This document shows, piece by piece, positions 16,484 to 23,671 of a DNA stretch of 46,457 nt. The notes beneath the pieces were generated by a model that saw only the letters and a program-made list of their open reading frames with translations, did not search any database and was not told where the DNA came from. Numbering within the stretch: position 1 is the first letter of the stretch; each line of letters begins with the position of its first letter. Source of the DNA: Symbiobacterium thermophilum (lineage in GTDB: Bacteria > Bacillota > Sulfobacillia > UBA995); NCBI GenBank assembly GCA_020725145.1, contig DYFO01000012.1:1-46457 (forward strand), read 5' to 3'. The position numbers and the translations under genes were made by a program.

Positions 16484-17001
16484 CGCGCCATCTCCCGCAC
16501 AAAGTGCGCTCCCCAGAGCACCAGCAGGGCGGCCGCCCCGCCGGTCCAGGCCGTGAAGAGCTGGGGCAGCTGCAAGGCCACCGCCACGGGACCCGGAACG
16601 TTTATGAAGAAGCGCACGGCCAACGATATCACCAGGTACTTCAAAAACCCTCCGACCAGCACACCTGCCACCTGGGCTGCCCTCCGATGGGTCGGCCTGC
16701 CCATCCTGGCTGCCACGCGGTCGGCAACGCCGAAGACCGTCACCAGCGTGGCGTTTCCGGCCATGATGAAGGGGATGGACGGCCCGAGCACCGCCGGCAA
16801 GATGCCGTTCGCAAAGGCGATCCAGGGGGTCAGCAACCCCACGGCGATCCCGCCGCCGATCCCTGCCGCGACCGCCGTCAGCACCAGCATGGCATTGACT
16901 AGCGGACCGGTCACCGGCTGGGGTAACCTGAACATCTGGATGGCAACCGTCAACGCGAGCAGGATGGCCGTCCTGGTGAGCGTGCGCACGGCCGGCACCA
17001 T
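16480..17001 (-). CDS. polytopic membrane protein, ECF S-component-like
   Basis: 173 residues with about five hydrophobic segments. The loop composition (LTPWIAFANGILP, PFIMAGNATLVTVFG) resembles substrate-binding S-components of energy-coupling-factor transporters and the related hydrophobic proteins seen near clostridial [FeFe] hydrogenases. It is the first gene after the operon promoter, with GGGAGG before ATG. No ligand can be assigned. A metal or cofactor transporter for the hydrogenases is a reasonable guess; a membrane anchor for the sensory module is an alternative. Confidence 0.7.
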   Translation of the reverse strand: MVPAVRTLTRTAILLALTVAIQMFRLPQPVTGPLVNAMLVLTAVAAGIGGGIAVGLLTPWIAFANGILPAVLGPSIPFIMAGNATLVTVFGVADRVAARMGRPTHRRAAQVAGVLVGGFLKYLVISLAVRFFINVPGPVAVALQLPQLFTAWTGGAAALLVLWGAHFVREMAR

Positions 17002-17109
17002 TGCACCGCCTCCCGCGATCGGGCCAAAGTTGTGTGGCGGGGTGCACCAAGTCGCGTCAAATATTGTGGCGATTCATGCAAATCCCTGTTCAGAGCCCTC
17101 GACACCACA

Positions 17110-17139
17110 AGTATACTTGAGGATCCGGGCAAAGCACAA
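17110..17139 (-). promoter_or_regulatory. sigma-A-type promoter of the hydrogenase operon
   Basis: On the minus strand TTGTGC (17139-17134) and TATACT (17115-17110) are separated by 18 bp, about 110 bp upstream of the first ATG at 17001. No perfect Rex or Fnr palindrome was seen in 17002-17228. The gap separates lysS from the operon and holds no other gene. Confidence 0.55.
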
Positions 17140-17228
17140 CCCACTTCGGTAAGGATCATGATGACAGCCTTTAGTCCGGGGAATGTGCCCTCCATTACCC
17201 GAAAAGTCTGCATTTATGGCCGGGGTGC

Positions 17229-18716
17229 CTACTTCCGGGGTCGCAGTAGCGGGAAGGGAATCACCTCACGGATGGAGGGGGCGTCGGTCAGCAGCATTAC
17301 CAGACGGTCGACGCCGATCCCCTCACCGCCGGTAGGGGGCATACCGTATTCCAGGGCGGTGAGGAAGTCCTCGTCCATCATGTGCGCTTCCTCGTCACCC
17401 TGATCCCGCCTGGCAGCCTGCTCCAGGAACCTCGCGCGTTGGTCCGCCGGGTCGTTCAACTCTGAGTAGGCGTTGGCCACCTCGACCCCGCCGACGAAAG
17501 CCTCGAACCGGTAGGTCAGCGAGGGGTCGTCTCGCCGCCGCCTGGCCAGGGGAGAGATCTCCACCGGGTAGTCGGTCAGAAAGGTAGGCTGCACCAGCTG
17601 CGGTTGAACGAAACGGCTCATGACGTCGTCGATGATCGCCGCCCGGGAGGTTCCGGGCGTGGGCTCAAGTCCTAACCTGACGGCGGCTTCGTGCACTCCG
17701 GCGTGGTCCAGGGCGAGGAAATCCACACCGGTCGCGTCGGCGACCGCTTGCCGCAGGGGGAGCCGCCTCCACGGCGGGTCGAGGTTTATGCTCGCCCCCT
17801 GGTAGGTGATAACCGTGGTTCCCAGCACCCTCTCGGCTACCTCGGGTATTAGCTCCTCGGTCAACGCCATCATGTCCTGGTAATCGGCGTAAGCCTGGTA
17901 GAACTCCAGCAGCGTGTACTCGGGATTGTGCCGGGAGGACATTCCCTCATTGCGGAACACGCGGCCGATCTCGTACACCCGATCGAAGCCGCCAACCACC
18001 AGCCGCTTCAGGTACAGCTCAAGCGAGATTCGAAGGTAGTAGTCGCAGTCCAGTGCGTTATGATGGGTTACGAAAGGCCTGGCGTTGGCCCCGCCCACCA
18101 CGGCACTCATGGCCGGCGTCTCCATCTCCAGAAACCCGCGCTCATCCAGACCCTGACGGAGGGCACGGATGGTCAGGCTGCGGATGCGAAGGATCTCGCG
18201 CGTGCGGGCGTTGGCGATGAGGTCGAGGTATCGCTGCCGGTAGCGGCTCTCCACGTCTTTCAGACCGTGCCACTTCTCAGGCGGCGGACGCAGGGCCTTG
18301 CCGAGGAACGTCCAGTCCTCAACCGCCACCGTTACCTCACCGGCGCGCGTGCGAAACACACGGCCACGAGCTCCCAGGTGATCTCCCAGGTCCACAAGAT
18401 CCAGCCGGCCGAAGGACTCCTCTCCCAGCTGGTCGCGACGCAGGTAAAGCTGTAGGCGTCCGCTGGCGTCCTGGAGGTCGCAGAAGACCGTCTTGCCGTG
18501 ACTGCGCCAGGCAACAACCCGCCCCGCCACCGTCACCTGCTTGCCCTCGAGGGCCGCGAATCCGTTCACCACCTCACCGGGCGCGTGGGTCCGGCGAAAG
18601 GGAACACCCCAGGGATCGATGCCCAGGGCGGCAAGCTTGTGGAGCTTCTCCAGGCGGGTCTTCAGAAAGTCGTGAGCCGCTGGCTCCGACGACGGTTCCG
18701 GTGAGTGCTCGGTCAT
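17229..18716 (-). CDS. lysS: lysyl-tRNA synthetase, class II
   Basis: A 495-residue class II LysRS: an N-terminal OB-fold anticodon domain (about 55-160), then the catalytic domain with ARPFVTHHNALD, RVFRNEGMSSRHNPEYT (motif 2), ANAYSELNDPADQ and the motif 3 segment GEGIGVDRLVML near the C-terminus. It charges tRNA-Lys. It follows greA by 17 bp and shares that gene's promoter. No T-box sequence was seen in the leader. Length and motifs are normal. Confidence 0.97.
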   Translation of the reverse strand: MTEHSPEPSSEPAAHDFLKTRLEKLHKLAALGIDPWGVPFRRTHAPGEVVNGFAALEGKQVTVAGRVVAWRSHGKTVFCDLQDASGRLQLYLRRDQLGEESFGRLDLVDLGDHLGARGRVFRTRAGEVTVAVEDWTFLGKALRPPPEKWHGLKDVESRYRQRYLDLIANARTREILRIRSLTIRALRQGLDERGFLEMETPAMSAVVGGANARPFVTHHNALDCDYYLRISLELYLKRLVVGGFDRVYEIGRVFRNEGMSSRHNPEYTLLEFYQAYADYQDMMALTEELIPEVAERVLGTTVITYQGASINLDPPWRRLPLRQAVADATGVDFLALDHAGVHEAAVRLGLEPTPGTSRAAIIDDVMSRFVQPQLVQPTFLTDYPVEISPLARRRRDDPSLTYRFEAFVGGVEVANAYSELNDPADQRARFLEQAARRDQGDEEAHMMDEDFLTALEYGMPPTGGEGIGVDRLVMLLTDAPSIREVIPFPLLRPRK

Positions 18717-18733
18717 GGAAGACCTCCGGGCGG

Positions 18734-19249
18734 TCAGGATGGTGACGGCTGGGGATCGCCGAGAGCCGAGACGAGCGGGAGAACCTCCAAGATGCGGTAA
18801 TGAAGCGTTCCCGCCGGGACCACCACCTCGACCTCGGATCCGACTCTTTGTCCGATCAGGGCGCGGGCCACCGGAGACTCGTTGGAGATCCGATTCTCAC
18901 GTGGGTCCGCCTCCGCCGAGCCGACGATCGCGTACTCCACGGTTCCGCCCCCGTCAAGGTCCTGGAGGCGAACGCGGCAGCCGATGGCCACCATCTCGCG
19001 GTTGACCGGCAGGTCGTCCAGCAGCACGGCGTTTCGGATCAACCGCTCGAGGGTGAGGATGCGGCCTTCGATGAACGCCTGCTCGTTCTTCACGTTCTCG
19101 TACTCGGAGTTCTCGGTGATGTCGCCGAAGTCCCTTGCTTGCTTGATGCGTTCGGCAATCTCGCGGCGTCTGACCGACTTCAGATGCTCCAGTTCCTGCT
19201 CCAGCTTTCTGAGTCCTTCGGCAGAGAGAATGACCTCCTTACCCTCCAT
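18734..19249 (-). CDS. greA: transcription elongation factor GreA
   Basis: 171 residues: an N-terminal antiparallel coiled coil with the acidic tip DFGDITENSEYENVK (usually GDLSENAEY), then the FKBP-like C-terminal domain with NRISNESPVARALIGQRVG. GreA rescues backtracked RNA polymerase by stimulating transcript cleavage. It is the first gene of a greA-lysS operon, a common Bacillota pairing, with a consensus promoter about 190 bp upstream. Confidence 0.96.
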   Translation of the reverse strand: MEGKEVILSAEGLRKLEQELEHLKSVRRREIAERIKQARDFGDITENSEYENVKNEQAFIEGRILTLERLIRNAVLLDDLPVNREMVAIGCRVRLQDLDGGGTVEYAIVGSAEADPRENRISNESPVARALIGQRVGSEVEVVVPAGTLHYRILEVLPLVSALGDPQPSPS

Positions 19250-19430
19250 CAGGTTCTCTGCCCCTCCCTCTGAACAATCAGGAACTGCTTGCCCACGTTC
19301 AGGAGCCCCGCTCCGGTTTCACCTGACTGTATGAGGCCTTGAGTCCGCCTATGTGCTGGGGCAGGAGACGGTGCTCCCCGAAAGCCCCACCATGGAGCAA
19401 GGATGGCCTCGGGACTCCGGGCCATCCGCT
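19250..19430 (-). promoter_or_regulatory. structured 5' leader of greA-lysS
   Basis: About 180 nt lie between the expected transcription start and the greA ATG. The 5' end can form a perfect 8-bp stem (GGATGGCC 19401-19408 with GGCCATCC 19420-19427). A second stem pairs TGGGG with CCCCA, and a third pairs GGAGC with GCTCC before the ribosome-binding region. No T-box or known riboswitch motif is recognised. The remainder to 19520 holds nothing clear. Confidence 0.35.
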
Positions 19431-19435
19431 GATAA

Positions 19436-19465
19436 ATTATAACGGCGACGCTTCCTTCATGTCAA
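19436..19465 (-). promoter_or_regulatory. consensus sigma-A promoter of greA-lysS
   Basis: The minus strand has a perfect TTGACA (19465-19460) and a perfect TATAAT (19441-19436) with an 18-bp spacer. It is the best match to the housekeeping consensus found in the window. Confidence 0.85.
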
Positions 19466-19520
19466 GGAACGGTCGGCAGATGCTGGGAGGGCGCGACACC
19501 CATGGCACCGAGCACCGGTG

Positions 19521-20450
19521 CTACTGAAACAGCACACTGACCGATTCGCCGGTATGGGTGCGCCGCATGGCCTCGGCGATGAGGGGGGCGATGGACAGCA
19601 CCGTCAGCCTGTCCCAACGCTTGTCGACGGGGATGGGGACGGTGTCGGTAACCACCACCTCACTCAACGCGGAGCCCGAAAGGCGGGCCACACCGGGCCC
19701 CGACAGGACGGCATGGGTGCACGCCAGGTAGACCTCACTTGCCCCTTTGTCCAGCAGCAGCTCGGTGGCTTCCAGCGCCGACCCGCCGCGGTCGACCTCC
19801 TCGTCCACGAGGATCGCCTGGCATCCGTCAACCTGCCCGACCACCGTAGTCGCCCGGACCTCGGCATCTCCTCCCACGCGCCGCTTGTCGACAAAGGCGA
19901 CCGGGGCTCCTAGACGCTCGGCGAACCGTTGCGCCCGCTTGACGGCACCCGGGTCCGGCGCGACCACCACGGGTCGGGCCAACTTCTTTTGGGCGAAGTA
20001 CTGCGCCAAGATGGGCTGTGCCGTCAGGTGGTCGACGGGTGAGGTGAAAAACCCCTGTATCTGGTCGGCGGTGAGATCGACGGTTATGACGCGGTGCACC
20101 CCGGCGGTGGCCAACAGGTCGGCAACGAGGCGGGCGGTGATCGGCACCCGCGGCTGGTCCTTCTTGTCGGAACGGACATACGGGTAGTAGGGGAGTACCG
20201 CCGTGATCCTCCTGGCCGAAGCCCGACGCATGGTGTCGACCAGGATCAGCAGCTCCACCAGGGCCTCGTCCACGGGCGGGCAGGAAGTCTGGACGATGAA
20301 GACATCCTCCTCCCGGACGTTCTCCAATACCCGGACGAAGGTATTATCGTTGCTGAACTTCCAGATATCAACGGCACCGGGTTCGATCTGCAGGTGGGCG
20401 CAGATCGCCTCCGTCAACTCCCGCGTTGCCCGTCCGCCGAAGACCTTCAT
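19521..20450 (-). CDS. prs: ribose-phosphate pyrophosphokinase (PRPP synthetase), divergent
   Basis: A 309-residue Prs family protein, with KFSNDNTFVRVLENVR, YYPYVRSDKKDQPRVPI and DQIQGFF all present. Two active-site elements deviate. The flexible-loop/catalytic segment reads DLTADQIQGFF, where family members have DLHA (the His is Thr), and the PRPP-binding loop reads VDEEVDRGGSA instead of VDDxxDTxGT. It may be a specialised or weakly active paralogue rather than the housekeeping enzyme. ATG 20450 has GGAGGAG upstream. It follows an HTH regulator gene. Confidence 0.85.
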   Translation of the reverse strand: MKVFGGRATRELTEAICAHLQIEPGAVDIWKFSNDNTFVRVLENVREEDVFIVQTSCPPVDEALVELLILVDTMRRASARRITAVLPYYPYVRSDKKDQPRVPITARLVADLLATAGVHRVITVDLTADQIQGFFTSPVDHLTAQPILAQYFAQKKLARPVVVAPDPGAVKRAQRFAERLGAPVAFVDKRRVGGDAEVRATTVVGQVDGCQAILVDEEVDRGGSALEATELLLDKGASEVYLACTHAVLSGPGVARLSGSALSEVVVTDTVPIPVDKRWDRLTVLSIAPLIAEAMRRTHTGESVSVLFQ

Positions 20451-20499
20451 CAGCCGCTCGCTCCTCCAGGAGAAAATGCTGTCCCGCGGGCGAAAGCCG

Positions 20500-21030
20500 T
20501 CAGCTGGTCTTGAGGTTTCGCACCACGCGCCTGACCTCCTCGGGATCGAAGGCCCCCTCGCTGCCGGGAAGCTGGTGAAGCTGGAAGACCGCCGCATCAC
20601 GAGCCAGGAAGGCCTGCAGAAACTGGGCGGGACGGTTCGCTCCCAGGACAATGACCGCCCGGCACTTGCGGATCTCCGCGGCCAGGGCCATGATCTCGCC
20701 GAAGATCTCGGTGCCGGGCCGCTCCAGAAAGTCCCATCGCTCCTGCTCCGTGAGCATGAAAGCGTAGTCGACCCCTTCTTCCCTGACCACCTGAAGGATG
20801 TCCGCCTTGTTGGCGATCGGAAACCCCACCACCGCGATGGGCCCGCCCTTGCGCACCTCACCCAGGCTCTCCAGCCGTGAGACGAAACTTCGGTCAACCG
20901 CCAGCCGCCGGGCTACCTCCTGCTGCGAGCATCCCTGCTCGCGCAGGCGGAGTATCTCGTCAACCGCGCGAATGATCCGCTCCCGGTTCACAAGCTTCTC
21001 GCCGATGCGGATGAACTCCAGCACCGTCAC
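20500..21030 (-). CDS. helix-turn-helix transcriptional regulator, clostridial conserved family
   Basis: 176 residues: an N-terminal HTH (CSQQEVARRLAVDRSFVSRLE, about 34-54), then an alpha/beta domain with IAVVGFPIANKADILQVV and CRAVIVLGANRPAQF, which looks like a ligand-binding or partition-like fold. The GTG start at 21030 lies inside the dus 3' end, giving a 71-bp overlap. Placement before prs suggests control of nucleotide metabolism, but no target operator was identified. Confidence 0.75.
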   Translation of the reverse strand: MTVLEFIRIGEKLVNRERIIRAVDEILRLREQGCSQQEVARRLAVDRSFVSRLESLGEVRKGGPIAVVGFPIANKADILQVVREEGVDYAFMLTEQERWDFLERPGTEIFGEIMALAAEIRKCRAVIVLGANRPAQFLQAFLARDAAVFQLHQLPGSEGAFDPEEVRRVVRNLKTS

Positions 21031-21961
21031 CCCCCAGTACCTCTCGCAGCAGCCCGACCATCGCTTCGGGTGTGTCTACACGGAACAGCCGGGCGCGCAG
21101 GGCGGCTGCCCCCGGAATTCCTCTCAGGTACCATGCGGCATGCTTGCGCATGGCCAGCGTCCCCCACCGCGGACCGTGAAGCGACACCAAGCCCTCCAGG
21201 TGTTCGCATGCCGTCGCCAGCCGTTCGGCGGCACTGACCTCTTTGACGGGGACGCCTTTCAGGTGATCCAGCAGCTCGCGGAAGAGCCACGGATTGCCCA
21301 GGGCGGCCCTCCCGATCATGATCCCGCGGCAGCCGGTGGATTCCAGGCGGTCTTGGGCGACCGGACCGCAATCCACATCGCCGTTGCCGATCACCGGCAC
21401 CTCCACCGCCTCGCACACGCGGCCTATGACCCCCCAGTCCGCCCGGCCCGAGTAGAACTGGCTGGCGTACCGACCATGGCAGGTGACGGCGGAGGCCCCT
21501 GCAGCCACCGCCGCCCTGGCCACCCGCGGTGCGGTCTCCTCTCCCGGTACAAGGCCGCGCCTGAGCTTCACCGTCACCGGAACGGTCACGGCGGCGACCA
21601 TCGCCTCCACCAATCGCGCGACCCGGTCAGGATGCTCGAGCAGCGCCGCCCCCTCACCGTTGCGCAGGACACGGGGAGACGGGCAACCCAGGTTCAGGTC
21701 GACGAGCGCCGCTCCTTGGGCTTCGGCCATTCTGGCCGCCCGCGCCAGCGTCTGCGGGTCCGACCCCAAAAGCTGCACCCCGACCGGGCCGTCGGCAGGG
21801 TCGACGGTGGCGATGGCCAGGGACCGCGGGTTGCCGTGGAGCACGGCGAGATCCTTGACCATCTCCGTGAAGGCCAGGGCACAACCCTGGCGCAAGGCGA
21901 GGCGGCGGAAGACGGCGTCGGTCACACCGGCCATGGGGGCGAGCACGAACGGATTGTCCAC
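20960..21961 (-). CDS. dusB: tRNA-dihydrouridine synthase (DusB-type)
   Basis: About 333 residues, FMN TIM-barrel: VLAPMAGVTD, NLGCPSPRV with the catalytic Cys, KLRRG, TCHGRYASQFYSG, VIGNGDV and GCRGIMIGRAALGNPW. It reduces uridines in the tRNA D-loop. The true start may be upstream: the codons just before the GTG at 21961 read FSIGKLT, matching the usual Dus N-terminus, and a CTG at 21991 preceded by AAGGCGGA would include them. The C-terminal 24 residues overlap the next gene and look non-homologous. Confidence 0.93.
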   Translation of the reverse strand: MDNPFVLAPMAGVTDAVFRRLALRQGCALAFTEMVKDLAVLHGNPRSLAIATVDPADGPVGVQLLGSDPQTLARAARMAEAQGAALVDLNLGCPSPRVLRNGEGAALLEHPDRVARLVEAMVAAVTVPVTVKLRRGLVPGEETAPRVARAAVAAGASAVTCHGRYASQFYSGRADWGVIGRVCEAVEVPVIGNGDVDCGPVAQDRLESTGCRGIMIGRAALGNPWLFRELLDHLKGVPVKEVSAAERLATACEHLEGLVSLHGPRWGTLAMRKHAAWYLRGIPGAAALRARLFRVDTPEAMVGLLREVLGGDGAGVHPHRREACEPGADHSRG

Positions 21962-22028
21962 GGTGAGCTTGCCGATGGAGAACGCACGCAGGCGCCGTCC
22001 GCCTTCGGGGAGACGGGGTGGAGGGCTT

Positions 22029-22466
22029 TCAGTGCACCGGGGGATCTCCCTCGGGATCGTCGCCTTCCCCCTCGGGGACTCCCGCGGCGTCCAGCACCTT
22101 CTCCAGGGCGAAAATGGGGCAGTTGGCCCTTACCGCCAGGGCGATGGCGTCGCTGGGGCGGGAATCGATTTCGATGGTCCGCCCGTCCACGTTCAGCGTG
22201 ATCTGGGCGTAGAAGACCTGTTCACGAAGATCGTCGATGAGCACCATGGAGAGGGTGACGTCCAGCGAGTCCAGCATGCTCTTGCAGAGGTCGTGGGTGA
22301 GGGGGCGTGCCGGCCGTATCCCCTGGATGGCCATGGCGATGGCCTGGGCCTCGTAGCCGCCAATGCTCACGGGCAGAAGACGGTTACCGGCCTCGTCTTT
22401 TAGGACGATCACCGCCGACTGGTCTCGCGGATCGATGCCTATCCGATCGATCTTCAGGCGTATCAC
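22029..22466 (-). CDS. bifunctional nuclease (DUF151) family protein
   Basis: 145 residues from GTG 22466 (GGAGG upstream). The DUF151/BFN core is intact: LPVSIGGYEAQAIAMAIQG, RPLTHDLCKSMLDSL and RPSDAIALAVRANCPIF. Family members are reported as DNases/RNases or stress proteins; the bacterial role is unsettled. It is the first gene of a DUF151-dus-HTH-prs cluster with a promoter directly upstream. An in-frame upstream extension has no homology. Confidence 0.92.
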   Translation of the reverse strand: MIRLKIDRIGIDPRDQSAVIVLKDEAGNRLLPVSIGGYEAQAIAMAIQGIRPARPLTHDLCKSMLDSLDVTLSMVLIDDLREQVFYAQITLNVDGRTIEIDSRPSDAIALAVRANCPIFALEKVLDAAGVPEGEGDDPEGDPPVH

Positions 22467-22492
22467 TGCCCTGAGTCCTCCCACGCACTCAA

Positions 22493-22522
22493 AGCATAAC
22501 ATGCCGGGCAGCCGCTTGACAA
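22493..22522 (-). promoter_or_regulatory. sigma-A-type promoter of DUF151-dus-HTH-prs
   Basis: On the minus strand TTGTCA (22522-22517), an 18-bp spacer and TATGCT (22498-22493) lie 27 bp before the GTG. The plus strand of the same region carries TTGACA at 22516-22521 for the divergent tdh, but without a well-placed -10. Confidence 0.5.
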
Positions 22523-22574
22523 TGCGCCGCGCCGCCAGGAACATACTACGCCACGGGCGGCAGGAGGATCCCGC

Positions 22575-22688
22575 ATGTTGGAGGAACACACAGCAGGCGG
22601 TCTGCGCAAACCCAATCCGACTCCCGGAGGTGCCTCGGCCGCATGCGTGCTCTCGCCAAGCGCAAGCCCGGTCCCGGAGCCGAGCTGA
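22575..22688 (+). CDS. possible 37-codon leader ORF overlapping tdh start
   Basis: An ATG at 22575 is preceded by a near-perfect AGGAGG at 7 bp spacing, better than the site of tdh itself. The frame runs 37 codons (MLEEHTAGGLRKPNPTP...) and stops at 22688, inside tdh in another frame. It could be a regulatory leader peptide or a chance ORF. No homology is recognised. Confidence 0.3.
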   Translation: MLEEHTAGGLRKPNPTPGGASAACVLSPSASPVPEPS

Positions 22689-23671
22689 TCGAAGTACCTG
22701 CGCCCCGTCCCGGTCCCCGTGAATTGCTGGTCCGCGTCAAGGCCGCCTCGATCTGCGGGACCGACCTGCACATTTACAACTGGGACGCCTGGGCGGCGGG
22801 TCGCCTGAAACCACCGCTGATCTTCGGCCACGAGTTCGGGGGAACGGTGGAGGAGGTGGGCGCGGAAGTCCGATCCTTCGCGCCCGGTGACTTGGTCTCC
22901 GCCGAGACCCACGTCGTCTGCGGGCGGTGCTTTCTGTGCCGCGTCGGCCGCGCCCACGTCTGCGAGAAAACTTCCATCCTGGGGGTGGACCGCGACGGTG
23001 CCTTCGCCGAGTTCGTGGTGATCCCGGAGGAGAACGCGCTCGACAACCCCCGCGACATGGCGCCGGAGATCGCCGCCATACAGGAACCGATGGGCAACGC
23101 GGTTCACACCGTGCTTGCCGGCGAGGTGGCGGCGTGCACCGTGGCGGTGCTGGGATGTGGCCCCATCGGCCTGCTGGCCATTGCGGTGGCCCGGGCCTGC
23201 GGCGCCTCGCGCGTGTGGGCCATGGAACCCTCCGCGTACCGCAGGGACCTTGCCTCCCGCATGGGAGCTACGGAGGTCGTGGATCCCGGAGCAACCAATC
23301 CGCTCGAGTTCATCCTCGAGCGCACGGAGGGAGAGGGCGCGGACGTCGTGCTGGAGATGTCGGGACACCCGGCCGCCGTCACCCAGGGATTCAAGATGGC
23401 GCGTCTGGGCGGCCGGGTTGCACTGCTGGGGTTGCCTTCCCGGCCGCTGGAGATCGACCTTGCCAACGACATCGTGATGCGCGGACTGACGGTTCAGGGC
23501 ATCGCCGGCCGACGCATGTATGCCACATGGTACCAGACGCGGGAGCTGCTGGCATCCGGACAGGTGGACCCGAAGCCGGTGATCACCCACCGTTTCCGGC
23601 TGGAGGAGTTCGAGGAAGCCTTTGAGTTGGTCCGCAGCGGCCGCTGCGGCAAGGTGGTGTTTCAGCTCTAG
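22643..23671 (+). CDS. tdh: L-threonine 3-dehydrogenase / zinc-dependent alcohol dehydrogenase
   Basis: A 342-residue medium-chain dehydrogenase. The Tdh signature ICGTDLHIYNWDAWA carries the catalytic zinc Cys; FGHEFGG, then CGRCFLCRVGRAHVC provides the structural zinc site. The NAD fold has LGCGPIGLLAIAVAR. The length and the WDAWA motif fit threonine dehydrogenase, giving 2-amino-3-oxobutyrate, though related sugar-alcohol dehydrogenases cannot be fully excluded. ATG 22643 has CGGAGG 12 bp upstream. The last 89 bp overlap the antisense hydF 3' end. Confidence 0.9.
   Translation: MRALAKRKPGPGAELIEVPAPRPGPRELLVRVKAASICGTDLHIYNWDAWAAGRLKPPLIFGHEFGGTVEEVGAEVRSFAPGDLVSAETHVVCGRCFLCRVGRAHVCEKTSILGVDRDGAFAEFVVIPEENALDNPRDMAPEIAAIQEPMGNAVHTVLAGEVAACTVAVLGCGPIGLLAIAVARACGASRVWAMEPSAYRRDLASRMGATEVVDPGATNPLEFILERTEGEGADVVLEMSGHPAAVTQGFKMARLGGRVALLGLPSRPLEIDLANDIVMRGLTVQGIAGRRMYATWYQTRELLASGQVDPKPVITHRFRLEEFEEAFELVRSGRCGKVVFQL

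Noticed and set aside
16094-17050. A 318-codon minus-strand frame spanning two genes
   Set aside because: Only the last 129 codons are homologous (DRTGG). The upstream part is out of frame with the real membrane protein gene there.
17002-17228. Rex or Fnr operator upstream of the hydrogenase operon
   Set aside because: A partial TTGTG is present but no palindromic partner at the right spacing was found.
19250-19430. T-box riboswitch for lysS
   Set aside because: The conserved T-box AGGGTGG.ACCGCG sequence is absent from the leader.
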